Positions 53,877 through 62,122 of a stretch of DNA of 64,000 nucleotides are shown one piece after another. Both the position numbers and the translations under genes were made by a program. This DNA is from Candidatus Sumerlaeaceae bacterium (GTDB lineage: Bacteria; Sumerlaeota; Sumerlaeia; Sumerlaeales; Sumerlaeaceae). Numbering within the stretch: position 1 is the first letter of the stretch; every line of letters starts with the position of its first letter. The notes beneath the pieces were generated by a model that saw only the letters and a program-made list of their open reading frames with translations, was not told the origin of the DNA and searched no databases. The stretch covers positions 1 through 64,000 of the forward strand of contig JAIBAT010000019.1 of the NCBI GenBank assembly GCA_019695055.1, written 5' to 3'.

Positions 53877-54398
53877 ATGAAAATCGTCTTTGTCCGGCAT
53901 GCGGAGGCCGAAGAGAAGGGACAGGGGATTCCGGGAGCTGATGAACACCGGAAACTTACAAAGTCTGGCCAGCGCGAGGCACGGGCGGTGGGGCGTGTCT
54001 TGAATTCGCTCAAGATGCGACCTGCGATGATCTTCACAAGCCCGCTGGTTCGGGCCCGCCAGACCGCAGAAATCCTTCAGGGGCAAATCAAGCGGTCGCC
54101 GGATCCGTGCGACACACGGGCGCTTGCGCCGGAGGGGACGTGGGTGGATCTTCAGCGCGAGATTGCGCGCCATGGCGACCTCTTTGCCGGCAAAAACCCG
54201 GATAAGATCGTGGTCTTCGCCGTTGGTCACCAGCCGAATCTGGGCCGCATGATTACGGACGCGCTGGCAGGGCGAAACAGCGGTTGCATCCTCCAGAAGG
54301 GCGCATGCGTGGCGCTGGCCTGGAAGGACGATAAGCCGCAGGGAGCGGCGGAAATCCTGTTTGCGCTGACGCCGGATCAGGCTGCGGTTCTGGCCTGA
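53877..54398 (+). CDS. sixA: SixA-like phosphohistidine phosphatase
   Basis: This 173-aa histidine phosphatase superfamily protein dephosphorylates phosphohistidine, for example in HPt domains. The ATG at 53877 follows GGGAGGG. The catalytic start is VFVRHAEAEE, FTSPLVRARQTAEIL carries the second Arg, and AVGHQPNLGRMI carries the second catalytic His. It may be the regulator of a phosphorelay or PTS; no HPt protein is adjacent. The gene diverges from the ligase-like gene. Confidence 0.9.
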   Translation: MKIVFVRHAEAEEKGQGIPGADEHRKLTKSGQREARAVGRVLNSLKMRPAMIFTSPLVRARQTAEILQGQIKRSPDPCDTRALAPEGTWVDLQREIARHGDLFAGKNPDKIVVFAVGHQPNLGRMITDALAGRNSGCILQKGACVALAWKDDKPQGAAEILFALTPDQAAVLA

Positions 54399-54478
54399 TT
54401 CGCGCCGTGAGCGGGCCGGCATGGCAGCTTTGAGCGGGGTATTGCTGATTTTTGTTTCGGCATTGTATAGCCAAACAA

Positions 54479-55045
54479 ATGAAATCGAAAAACAGGAATC
54501 AGGGCAGCGCCGATTTTGAGCCAATCCTTGTCCATGTGCGGGATCTCCATGCAGGTCCCCAGGACCTGAAGGTAAACTGTTCGCCCGAACAAATTGAGTT
54601 GGCTGACAATGAGTTTCGCTTCACGTCGCCGGTGCGGGGAACAGTCCGGTTCTCGATTGCTGGGAACAAGGTCATGGCGAAGGGGCAACTTGAGACCGAG
54701 GCGATCTCGGGGTGCGTGCGTTGTCTCCAGCCGGTCAGCGTGAGTATCAAGGCGCCGGTCGATGTGATTTTTGACCACGATGAGGAACTGCTGAAACCCG
54801 AGTTGGAGTTTCTGGGTGCGGAGGATTCGACGATCGCCTATTTCGACGGGGAAACCATCAAGCCGGAGCAACAGTTTCGGGAATCCATCATGCTGGATTT
54901 GCCGCCGCTGCCGCTGTGCCGACCGGATTGCAAGGGGTTGTGCCCGCAATGCGGGGCGGACCTCAATTCTGCGCCCTGCAACTGCGATCGCAAATCGCAG
55001 GATATTGGCTGGAAAAGCGCCCTGAAGCAGATCAAACTCGACTGA
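54479..55045 (+). CDS. DUF177 (YceD-like) protein
   Basis: DUF177 proteins are linked to 23S rRNA accumulation and are usually encoded directly before rpmF. From ATG 54479 the product is 188 aa. It shows VRGTVRFSIAGNKVMAKGQL, the GCVRCLQPV cysteine pair, FRESIMLDLPPLPLCRPDCK and a C-terminal zinc-type motif CPQCGADLN with a later CNC. No rpmF follows; instead there is a 149-aa zinc-ribbon-like protein. The start has no clear ribosome binding site. Confidence 0.85.
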   Translation: MKSKNRNQGSADFEPILVHVRDLHAGPQDLKVNCSPEQIELADNEFRFTSPVRGTVRFSIAGNKVMAKGQLETEAISGCVRCLQPVSVSIKAPVDVIFDHDEELLKPELEFLGAEDSTIAYFDGETIKPEQQFRESIMLDLPPLPLCRPDCKGLCPQCGADLNSAPCNCDRKSQDIGWKSALKQIKLD

Positions 55046-55136
55046 GGGTCGGGTTCGCCAAATCAGATATTTGCATTTTTTTCATTGTTTCGGCTCGATT
55101 TGGCATATCCTTTAGCGGACAAACAGTATTTACACC

Positions 55137-55586
55137 ATGACAATGACAGTGGATTACGAACAGCTCCTGGTCACCAACGAGTTCAGCGAGGTGATCCGCC
55201 TGCAGAACCAAAGCCTCGAACGCCTGAAAGCCTTCCGGGCCAAGTATCCCTATTTGATACCTCCCAACGTGGCCTCCATGGTCGAAGAGAACCTGAAGGA
55301 AAATATGCAGATGCTCTTCAAGGAGCTGAACAACCTTCACAAGCCCAAGCAGCAGCAAAAGCGCTACGTTTGCATGGAGTGCCACGGGTCGTTCGCGGTA
55401 CGCCTGCCCGGTGGCCTGTGCGACGAGTGCCGCTCGCGGGCCACGGCCACCCAGCCGGATTACGACAAGATTAACAGTCAGGGGCAGGCCGCAGTGGCGG
55501 AAGGCGAGCCGGAGACCGATGGCGAGTTTGAATCCGAAGCCGCCGCGTCGGCGGAACCGGCTGACGAGAGACCCGCCACCGACTGA
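55137..55586 (+). CDS. Small protein with CxxC-CxxC zinc-ribbon-like motif, unknown function
   Basis: This is a 149-aa protein I do not recognise. Residues about 1-75 are helical (NEFSEVIRLQNQSLERLKAF, VEENLKENMQMLFKELNN). Residues about 80-100 hold two Cys pairs (VCMEC and LCDEC) as a small zinc ribbon. The last 45 residues are acidic and Glu/Ala-rich, likely disordered. It may bind nucleic acid or ribosomes, given its place after the DUF177 gene, but this is only context. Confidence 0.7.
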   Translation: MTMTVDYEQLLVTNEFSEVIRLQNQSLERLKAFRAKYPYLIPPNVASMVEENLKENMQMLFKELNNLHKPKQQQKRYVCMECHGSFAVRLPGGLCDECRSRATATQPDYDKINSQGQAAVAEGEPETDGEFESEAAASAEPADERPATD

Positions 55587-55735
55587 TTCGGTCGGGCTGA
55601 CAGTTCCGGGGATTGTGATATCCCACGGGTTTTATCTTGAATTCCCGGTTGGAGATTCCCAACTAATGTGTTTGGGAAGATGCCGAAAGCTTCTTTTGGT
55701 GTTCCCGGACCCTGTGGTTTTTGGTGGAGGAAGTG

Positions 55736-55945
55736 TTGGTTAAGAGAATTGTCATTGCTGTAGTCCTGGTCACGGGGCTGGTCCTTGCCTCCGCGTCTGC
55801 CAAGGCGGCTTGCTGTTGCAAACCTGCCTGCAAGGAGAAGTGCTGCATCAAACCCGTGTACCCGACGTGCTACCGCACGGTTCTGCCGTGCGGGAACTCG
55901 TGCAATCCCTGCACCTGGAGCCTGTTGCCTTTTATCTGTCGTTAA
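55736..55945 (+). CDS. Small secreted cysteine-rich protein
   Basis: This 69-aa precursor uses TTG at 55736, five bases after GGAGG at 55726-55730. The signal peptide is VKRIVIAVVLVTGLVLASA with cleavage after AKA. The mature part, about 45 residues, contains 11 cysteines: CCCKPACKEKCC at its start, then C-x7-C-x3-C-x2-C and a final Cys before Arg. Many Pro, Lys and Tyr residues fill the gaps. It could bind metal or be disulfide-knotted. I know no family for it. Confidence 0.6.
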   Translation: MVKRIVIAVVLVTGLVLASASAKAACCCKPACKEKCCIKPVYPTCYRTVLPCGNSCNPCTWSLLPFICR

Positions 55946-55956
55946 AGTTTGATTTG

Positions 55957-56006
55957 GGCGCCCGGGCCGAAAGGTTTCGGGGACAGCCCGTGCGGGCGCT
56001 GCTTTT
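55957..56006 (+). terminator. Possible terminator after the Cys-rich protein gene
   Basis: GCGCCCG near 55958 can pair with CGGGCGC near 55993-55999. A nested CGAAA/TTTCG hairpin lies inside, and TTTT follows at 56003-56006. The T run is short and four bases from the stem, so this is tentative. Confidence 0.4.
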
Positions 56007-56108
56007 CACCCCCTGATGGCAGCGCCCGTCTCTTATTTGGTAGGCGTTTCAAATCTCCCCTTGCGCCAGTTTCCGGTTTTGGCACGATTCCTGTACTGGC
56101 CTTTACCC

Positions 56109-57512
56109 ATGACTGCGACCATACTCATTGTCGAGGACGACGCCGTTTTTGCCGAACGGCTGCGCAAAAACCTCGATCTCGCCCAGTTTAACGCTCACCT
56201 TGCGTCCAATGGCGCGGAGGCGCTGCCAAAGCTGCGGAGCCAGCATTTTGATCTGATGGTGACCGACGTACGGATGCCCGAGATGGGCGGCGTGGAGCTG
56301 ATACGGAAGATCAAGCAGGAGGGCGTGGACGGAGTCGATCCCGACATCCCGATTGTGGTGCTCACCTCGGTGAATTCCGTGGAGACTGCGGTCGAAGCCA
56401 TGAAGCTGGGCGCGAGCGACTATATCACCAAGGAAGCGGACCGGCAGGAGATTGTGCTGCGAATCCGCAAGGTGCTTGAGCAGTCGGAGATCGTGAACGA
56501 AAACCGCCTGCTGCGCGACCAACTCGACCGGCGGGATGAATTTCGGGACCTTGTGGGCGACAGCGAACCCATGCAGCGCATCAAGGATGAGATTTCGCAG
56601 ATTGCCGGCAACAGCGTCACGGTTCTCATCACCGGCGAAACAGGCAGCGGCAAGGAACTGGTGGCGCGGGCCATCCATCGCACGGGGCCAAACGCCCGGG
56701 GGCCTTTCATCGATGTGAATTGCGCGGCCCTGCCGGACGACAATTTGTTTCAAAGCGAAGTCTTTGGCCATGAACGTGGTGCGTTCACCGATGCCCACTT
56801 TACGCGCAAGGGACGCTTCGAACTGGCCCATCGAGGCACCTTGTTTCTCGACGAGATTGCCGAGCTTGGCAAGGATTCGCAGGGAAAGATCCTCAAGGCC
56901 CTTGAGCAGCAGGCCATCACGCGCCTCGGTGGCACGCGCCCCATCCGGGTGGAGTGCCGGTTCATTTTTGCAACGAACAAGGATTTGCTGGCGGAGGTCG
57001 GGGCCGGGACGTTTCGCGAGGACCTCTATTATCGCGTGAACGTGTTTCCGATCCAGATCCCCCCGCTGCGCGAACGCCGGGGGGACATTCCGCAACTGGC
57101 CAAGTTTTTTACGGATCAGTTTGCGCGGAAGTACAGCAAGCCGGAGTACTTTTTCGAGGAAAGCGCCATGGCGCTGTTGCGCGACTACCAATACCCAGGA
57201 AACATCCGCGAGCTGAGAAACATCATCGAGCGGCTGGTGATCCGCTCCAAAGGGGATGTCATCACGCGTTCACAGGTCGAGCAGGTCGGCCTTGCGGCCC
57301 GCCAGCCCGCCGGGGAAAAGGCATCGGTTGCCATTCCCGAGGGGGGGCTGGACCTTGAAGAGGTGGAGAAGCAACTTGTCGTCGAGGCGCTGAACAAGAG
57401 CGGATGGAATCAGAAGGAAGCAGCGGCTCTGCTCAATATCAGTGTGGATCGCATGAACAGCCGCGTCCGAAAGTTCGGGCTAAAGCACCCGGCCTGGAGA
57501 GTGCACCGGTAG
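56109..57512 (+). CDS. Sigma-54-dependent response regulator with GAFTDA loop
   Basis: This is an NtrC-type activator without an adjacent kinase. I use the ATG at 56109 (467 aa, MTATILIVEDD) because the upstream extension to 56016 is not domain-like; no clear ribosome binding site is visible. The receiver domain has Asp53 in VTDVRMPEMG. The AAA+ domain has Walker A GETGSGKE near 176, the sigma-54 contact loop GAFTDA at 224-229 in place of GAFTGA, and LFLDEIAELG as Walker B. A Fis-type helix-turn-helix (NQKEAAALLNISVDRMNSRV) lies at the C-terminus. The target may be close by: a sigma-54-like site precedes the convergent small membrane-protein gene. Confidence 0.92.
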   Translation: MTATILIVEDDAVFAERLRKNLDLAQFNAHLASNGAEALPKLRSQHFDLMVTDVRMPEMGGVELIRKIKQEGVDGVDPDIPIVVLTSVNSVETAVEAMKLGASDYITKEADRQEIVLRIRKVLEQSEIVNENRLLRDQLDRRDEFRDLVGDSEPMQRIKDEISQIAGNSVTVLITGETGSGKELVARAIHRTGPNARGPFIDVNCAALPDDNLFQSEVFGHERGAFTDAHFTRKGRFELAHRGTLFLDEIAELGKDSQGKILKALEQQAITRLGGTRPIRVECRFIFATNKDLLAEVGAGTFREDLYYRVNVFPIQIPPLRERRGDIPQLAKFFTDQFARKYSKPEYFFEESAMALLRDYQYPGNIRELRNIIERLVIRSKGDVITRSQVEQVGLAARQPAGEKASVAIPEGGLDLEEVEKQLVVEALNKSGWNQKEAAALLNISVDRMNSRVRKFGLKHPAWRVHR

Positions 57513-57529
57513 GTCTGGCAGGCTAAAGT

Positions 57530-57718
57530 TCACCGGAATTGCAGAAAGCTGAGCACCATGCCCAGCACCATGGCCACCCAGGCCGCTGTAAACTGCTCAT
57601 TGATAAGCAGCACGCTGGAGGCCACGAGCAGCACCGTCGCAATGACCATCTGCGCGATGCGCGCAGGTGCGTACATATTTCCGCCACGGCTTGCGGATTT
57701 TGGGGTATTGCTATCCAT
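57530..57718 (-). CDS. Small two-helix membrane protein, unknown function
   Basis: The 62-aa product from ATG 57718 has a polar N-terminus (MDSNTPKSASRGG) and two hydrophobic stretches (AQMVIATVLLVASSVLLI, AAWVAMVLGMVLSFLQF). A longer start at 57802 would add a Cys-containing segment without membrane features. It lies 17 bases from the convergent sigma-54 activator gene. A possible sigma-54 promoter is at 57744-57758. Confidence 0.6.
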   Translation of the reverse strand: MDSNTPKSASRGGNMYAPARIAQMVIATVLLVASSVLLINEQFTAAWVAMVLGMVLSFLQFR

Positions 57719-57742
57719 TAAACTCGACAACTCTTTCGCTGT

Positions 57743-57759
57743 GGCATGAGGACAGCCAC
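57743..57759 (-). promoter_or_regulatory. Tentative sigma-54 (-24/-12) promoter
   Basis: On the minus strand TGGCTGTCCTCATGCC has GG (57757-57756), ten bases, then GC (57745-57744), the invariant sigma-54 spacing. The -24 box TGGC is good, while the -12 box ATGC differs from TTGC. The start codon of the small membrane protein is 26 bases downstream. Confidence 0.3.
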
Positions 57760-57807
57760 AATCTTGAATCCGCGAATCATTCGCGGGGCCTTCCAAGATC
57801 AACGCAA

Positions 57808-57842
57808 ATAAAAAAAGGCGGAATTTTTCAATTCCGCCTTTT
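57808..57842 (-). terminator. Rho-independent terminator of the gene ending at 57866
   Basis: AAGGCGGAATT at 57815-57825 pairs with AATTCCGCCTT at 57830-57840 around a four-base loop. On the minus strand it is followed by a T-rich run (complement of the A tract 57808-57816). It lies 26 bases past the stop of the gene ending at 57866. Confidence 0.9.
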
Positions 57843-57865
57843 CGAACTTTCTGTTTGGGAAAAAC

Positions 57866-58159
57866 TTAGTAGTTGGACTTCTCGTACTGGTTCCAGCCGC
57901 CCCAGTAGTTGTCGGTCTTGGGGTTGGAAGTCTTGCCGAAAATGGTGCGCATTTTGGGCTGGGACACCAAGGCATGTATGGGCCGCGTGACCGTATACTC
58001 GACGCCCTTGAACACCGCGTGGAAGCCATAGGCGACGTAGCGCAGCGGATAATCGGAATCGTCTGGATCGTAGCTCTCGGCGCGAACTGACGTCGGGGCA
58101 ACCATCATGGCGGCTGCCGCAAAGGCACCAGCCAATAAAAGCATCTTTCCTGATTTCAT
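57866..58159 (-). CDS. Small exported conserved hypothetical protein
   Basis: From ATG 58159 the product is 97 aa with a signal peptide (MLLLAGAFAAAAMMVAPTSVRA). The mature part has DYPLRYVAYGFHAVFKGVEY, TVTRPIHALVSQPKMRTIFG and ends in aromatic-rich WGGWNQYEKSNY. I recall similar DYPLR-(AV)-YxxHP, RP-x-HxLVS proteins in several diderm phyla, without known function. It has its own terminator, so it is probably monocistronic. Confidence 0.7.
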   Translation of the reverse strand: MKSGKMLLLAGAFAAAAMMVAPTSVRAESYDPDDSDYPLRYVAYGFHAVFKGVEYTVTRPIHALVSQPKMRTIFGKTSNPKTDNYWGGWNQYEKSNY

Positions 58160-58364
58160 GCGGGCGTACACTCCCTTATCTAAACTCTGGTGCCATTGGG
58201 CAGTTCAGCGGGGGGCCTGTAAAGGAAAAAATACATCCAAATGCCGGGGAACTACAAGCGCGCAGGACGGGGATTTGGTCGTGCCTGTTGTTTTAAAACG
58301 CTGAAAATGCTGGTTTTAGGCGACGTTTTTGCAGGCGCAATGCGGACTATTCTTTGGTTCCTGA

Positions 58365-59429
58365 TTACGCTCCCGGCACAAATTGCCGGAAACCTTCCTT
58401 CTCGTTGGCCTTGCGATAGGCTTCCTGTCCAGTCACCAGACCCTGCTTGACGTAATTCTGGAGCACATCGTCCAGCAACTGCATCCCCATGGCGCGGTTG
58501 GACATGATGACCTGTGGCAATTGGTTGGTCTTGTTTTCGCGGATCAGGTTGGCCACCGCCGGCGTCTGGAACATGATTTCATGGGCCGCGATGCGCCCCC
58601 GGCCATCGGCGCGCTTCAGCAGGCGTTGGGAGCAGATGGCCCGCAGCGAATTGGCCAGGGACTCCCTTACATTTGATTGTTGGTCTGCCGGGAACACGTC
58701 GATGATACGGTCCACCGTGCGCACGGCGCTGTTGGTGTGAAGAGTCGCGAAGACCAGCATTCCCATTTCGGCCGCGGTCATGGCGAGTTCCACGGTTTCC
58801 AAGTCGCGCATCTCGCCGACAAGAATCACCTGCACATCCTGGCGCACGCCGTTTCGCAGGGCCAGGCCAAAACTGTCCACATCGTCGCCGACCTCGCGCT
58901 GAATCACGGTGCACTTCTTGTTTGTGTGCACGAACTCGATGGGATCTTCGACGGTCAGGATCAGGCGGCTTTGCGAAGTGTTAATATCGTCAATGAGGGC
59001 TGCCAGAGTTGTGGATTTCCCGGAACCTGTGGGGCCGGTGACAAGGCAGAGCCCCGACGGATACACTGCAAACTGCCGCAACGCGTCCGGTGCGCCAATT
59101 TCATGGAGATTGGAGATGATGGGGGGAATCAGCCGAAACACGGCGCTGTTGCCGTGATTGTTCATATTGTAATTCACGCGGAATCGCGCCTTGTTACGGT
59201 GTGCGTAGGCAAAATCCACGTCGCCGGTGGCTTCAAAGATGCTCCATTTTTCCTTGGGGCAGATTTCATGAAGCAGGGCCACCATCTGCATTTCCGGCAC
59301 GGCGGCCTGGTTGGGCATGGGAATCAGGCTGCCGTTGATGCGGTAACGGGGCTGGCGTCCCTCGTGTAGATGGAGGTCGCTGCCGTTGTCCTGGATGAGT
59401 TGGTCGAACAGGGGATCGATCTTCGCCAT
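58365..59429 (-). CDS. pilT: Twitching motility retraction ATPase PilT
   Basis: PilT is the hexameric ATPase that depolymerises type IV pili. The 354-aa protein matches the usual length. Walker A TGPTGSGKST spans 131-140. The Asp box is ILTVEDPIEFVH, Walker B VILVGEMRDLETVELAMTAA, and the His box LVFATLHTNSAVRTVDRIID. AVANLIRENKTNQL corresponds to the PilT retraction motif AIRNLIRE. It lies two bases after a second PilT-like gene. No pilB or pilC is in the window. Confidence 0.95.
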   Translation of the reverse strand: MAKIDPLFDQLIQDNGSDLHLHEGRQPRYRINGSLIPMPNQAAVPEMQMVALLHEICPKEKWSIFEATGDVDFAYAHRNKARFRVNYNMNNHGNSAVFRLIPPIISNLHEIGAPDALRQFAVYPSGLCLVTGPTGSGKSTTLAALIDDINTSQSRLILTVEDPIEFVHTNKKCTVIQREVGDDVDSFGLALRNGVRQDVQVILVGEMRDLETVELAMTAAEMGMLVFATLHTNSAVRTVDRIIDVFPADQQSNVRESLANSLRAICSQRLLKRADGRGRIAAHEIMFQTPAVANLIRENKTNQLPQVIMSNRAMGMQLLDDVLQNYVKQGLVTGQEAYRKANEKEGFRQFVPGA

Positions 59430-59431
59430 GG

Positions 59432-60820
59432 TCAGTTGTTCCTCATGCTTTCGAAAGCTGACTTGTTTTCCGTGCGCAGGTAGGCGTCGCGTCCGCTGAT
59501 GGCGCCCTTATCCACCAGTTCCTTCAGCGACTCATCCATGGTTTTCATGCCGTATTTCTTGCCGGCCTGCATGAGGCTGGTGAGCTGGTGGGTCTTCCCA
59601 TCCTTGATGGCTTGGGCAATGCCTGCGTTAAAAGTAAGAATCTCCTGGGCTAGGGCTATGCCCTTCTTGTCCTTGCGTGGAATGAGTTGCTGGCTGACGA
59701 TCCCGCGAAGGCAGTCGGCCACGATGGTGCAAACTTGCCCACGCTGTCCGGGGGGGTAGGCATTCATGATGCGAGCGATGGTGCGCGAGGCGGAGTTGGT
59801 ATGAAGCGTACCGAACACCAGGTGGCCGGTCTCGGCCGCCGTGATTGCAATGGAGATGGTTTCCAGGTCCCGCATTTCCCCCACGAAAATCACGTCGGGG
59901 TCCTGGCGCAGGGCCGAGCGGAGTGCGGCGGCAAAGCTCTGGCTGTGGGGGCCGATTTCCCGCTGGGTAATGGCGCACTTGGCCGGTTCGAAAATGTACT
60001 CGATGGGATCCTCGACAGTGATGATGTGGTCTTCGCGGGTCTGGTTGATGTGGTCCAGCATCGCGGCCACCGTGGTGTTCTTTCCCTGCCCGGCAGCGCC
60101 GGTCACGAGGACGAGCCCTTCGTTATAGTCTGTGAGGGATTTCAGCACCGGCGGCAGGCCGAGCTGCTCAATGCTTCGGATCTTGTTGGGCAGAATACGG
60201 TAGGCGCCCTCCCATCCGCCGCGCTGGTGGCAGATGTTTCCCCGCACACGGCTGGCGCCGGGCACGGTCAACGCGAAATCAAGCTGACGATTCTGAAGGA
60301 TCACCTCCTGCTGTGCTTCGTCGAGAAGTTCAAAATTCAGATCCCGGCAACCCTCGGCGGTCAGCACGGTGTCCTTGAGATAGTGGAGTTCCCCGTTCAG
60401 CCGGACATAGGGAGGGCGTCCGACGGACAGGTGAAGGTCTGAGCAGCCTTTGTCGACCGCGAAGCGGATGTAGTCGAATATTTTGCGTTCCACGGGAATC
60501 TCCCGGGCCATGGTGAGCCGGCTGATTCCCGTGGGACCTGCCGAGCGCCCCACCCGCGATACCGACTCGCCACTGCGCCGGGCTGTTCCACCGAGGGCAG
60601 GGTTTTTTACGGAGGACATGGACGATATGCTTTGGTGGGCAACGAGGGCGTTGAGTTCCATCAGTTGCTCGGGGGTGATGTACTGGCGCTTCAGCATGAC
60701 ATTGCCAATTTTCTGGCCGGGGAACATATCGAGTTCCTCGCGCAGCATGGCTGCCTGCTGCGGTGTGACTATGCCTTTACGCAGGGCTATATCTATAAGT
60801 AGCTGGCTGTCCGTAGCCAT
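59432..60820 (-). CDS. PilT-like ATPase paralogue with N-terminal domain and altered Walker A
   Basis: A 462-aa PilT/PilU-type protein. Residues 1-62 form an added MshEN-like domain (LRKGIVTPQQAAMLREELDM, IGNVMLKRQYITPEQLMELN), then a Ser/Gly linker to about 105 and a PilT core. The P-loop reads GAAGQGKNTT (241-250): Asn248 replaces the Ser or Thr that normally binds magnesium. The Asp box (IITVEDPIEYIF), Walker B (VIFVGEMRDLETISIAITAA) and His box (LVFGTLHTNSASRTIARIM) are intact, and AIKDGKTHQLTSLM is close to the PilT motif. It may be a regulatory or weak ATPase working with PilT. The two genes are two bases apart. Confidence 0.92.
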   Translation of the reverse strand: MATDSQLLIDIALRKGIVTPQQAAMLREELDMFPGQKIGNVMLKRQYITPEQLMELNALVAHQSISSMSSVKNPALGGTARRSGESVSRVGRSAGPTGISRLTMAREIPVERKIFDYIRFAVDKGCSDLHLSVGRPPYVRLNGELHYLKDTVLTAEGCRDLNFELLDEAQQEVILQNRQLDFALTVPGASRVRGNICHQRGGWEGAYRILPNKIRSIEQLGLPPVLKSLTDYNEGLVLVTGAAGQGKNTTVAAMLDHINQTREDHIITVEDPIEYIFEPAKCAITQREIGPHSQSFAAALRSALRQDPDVIFVGEMRDLETISIAITAAETGHLVFGTLHTNSASRTIARIMNAYPPGQRGQVCTIVADCLRGIVSQQLIPRKDKKGIALAQEILTFNAGIAQAIKDGKTHQLTSLMQAGKKYGMKTMDESLKELVDKGAISGRDAYLRTENKSAFESMRNN

Positions 60821-60890
60821 GGGTCAAACCGCCTCCACGTCCAATTTGCGAAATAGGCTGGGTGGTAATGGCAAAGAAGGAAACAGTTTT

Positions 60891-62120
60891 TTAAGGGGTA
60901 TTGGCCGGCATTTTTGCGAGGGCATCGAGGCCCCTTGCGGTCATATTTACCACATGGCGCTCCGCCATGATCTCGATTACCGCGTCGGGTTTCTCCGCCT
61001 CAATGATGGCTGGGTCGAACTCCTCATAGGGGTAGCACACACAGCGCCCGAATGTTGCGGCGAAATACTTCCACAGGGTCACGCCAAACGAATCGTGAAA
61101 AATCACCACTGTTGGTGTGGTCTGGCCGTCCACTTCGGAAACGAAGGAGGGTTTACCGACCAGTCCCTTGCCGCGGCGGACCTTGCCGTAGTTGGCGGGC
61201 CAGTACTGCAGATCGTCAAACGGGAACATATCCGCCAGCCCAATCATTTCGGCGAGATCACCGCCGGGAATGCGTTTGCGCAGTTCCGTCATTTCGTCCT
61301 GACCCAGGCCTTTGAGTTTCGGGTTTTGTCGGTGGAGCGAGTCCATGATCTCCCGGTAGGCGATTATCCCACCCTGATCGGTCCAATGGGAATCCGTCGG
61401 AAAATAGACGGGCGTCCCCTTCGCCTTTTCCGCAAGAATCTGGGAGTGCAGGTCCAAAACAGGCAACCCGGGTTGCGATTCCATTGCCTCCATCCATTTC
61501 GTGAACTTCGGCTGGCGGCTTGTCGGGGTCAGGGATTCAGGCAGGAACTCCGGGTAAACTGCGTGTTTGTTTGGCGCGACGGCGTAGGCATAGGCAATTC
61601 CGCGGGCTTTCAGCCAGTCCAACCGGTTGCCGAGTCGCCGGGTCCAGTTTCTCAGGTCACTGTCCTCCCAACCTCGCAGGCCCCGGTAATCGTCCAGGGT
61701 TTCGTCCTCACCGAAGTAAAGCCAACCGTTTCGGCCCACCACCACCCTGGGATAAAGCGATTGGGTGCCACTGGTTTGGGTCTCCCTCATCCAGGCCTCG
61801 TGGGACACCACTGGCGGCAGCAACGGCGATTTTTGAAACCCGTAGACCATCGCAAAGCTGTTGGCGCGAATGAGCGAATTTCGAAATCCGAGGTGGTCGT
61901 TGAAGTAGCGTTCGAATTGTCCCGGCCATGCGTAGAACTCCCTCAAAGTGGTTGGTACCTTGGGTCTTTCCGCCAGTGCCCGGCGCTCATTGAGTTGCGG
62001 GGCTGGGTCCACATGGAAAACAAGGTCGAAGCCCGGCAGGCCAACCCAAGCAACAAACAGCAGGGTGATCATGGCCGCGGATACGCGACGGGTGGGATTG
62101 GCGTGCTGGAAATCGACCAC
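60891..62120 (-). CDS. AlgX/AlgJ-like SGNH-type acetyltransferase candidate
   Basis: This exported protein likely transfers acetyl groups to an extracellular polysaccharide. The 409-aa product starts at GTG 62120, two bases after the MBOAT stop. The N-terminal membrane anchor is AAMITLLFVAWVGLPGF. NDHLGFRNSLIRAN and RVVVGRNGWLYFGEDETLDD are typical of the AlgJ/AlgX group. VYFPTDSHWTDQGGI carries the Asp-His pair and VIFHDSFGVTLWKYFA the nucleophile Ser (FHDSFG). It pairs with the adjacent MBOAT protein as in alginate- or cellulose-type acetylation systems. Polymer synthesis genes are not nearby. Confidence 0.85.
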   Translation of the reverse strand: MVDFQHANPTRRVSAAMITLLFVAWVGLPGFDLVFHVDPAPQLNERRALAERPKVPTTLREFYAWPGQFERYFNDHLGFRNSLIRANSFAMVYGFQKSPLLPPVVSHEAWMRETQTSGTQSLYPRVVVGRNGWLYFGEDETLDDYRGLRGWEDSDLRNWTRRLGNRLDWLKARGIAYAYAVAPNKHAVYPEFLPESLTPTSRQPKFTKWMEAMESQPGLPVLDLHSQILAEKAKGTPVYFPTDSHWTDQGGIIAYREIMDSLHRQNPKLKGLGQDEMTELRKRIPGGDLAEMIGLADMFPFDDLQYWPANYGKVRRGKGLVGKPSFVSEVDGQTTPTVVIFHDSFGVTLWKYFAATFGRCVCYPYEEFDPAIIEAEKPDAVIEIMAERHVVNMTARGLDALAKMPANTP

Positions 62121-62122
62121 GA

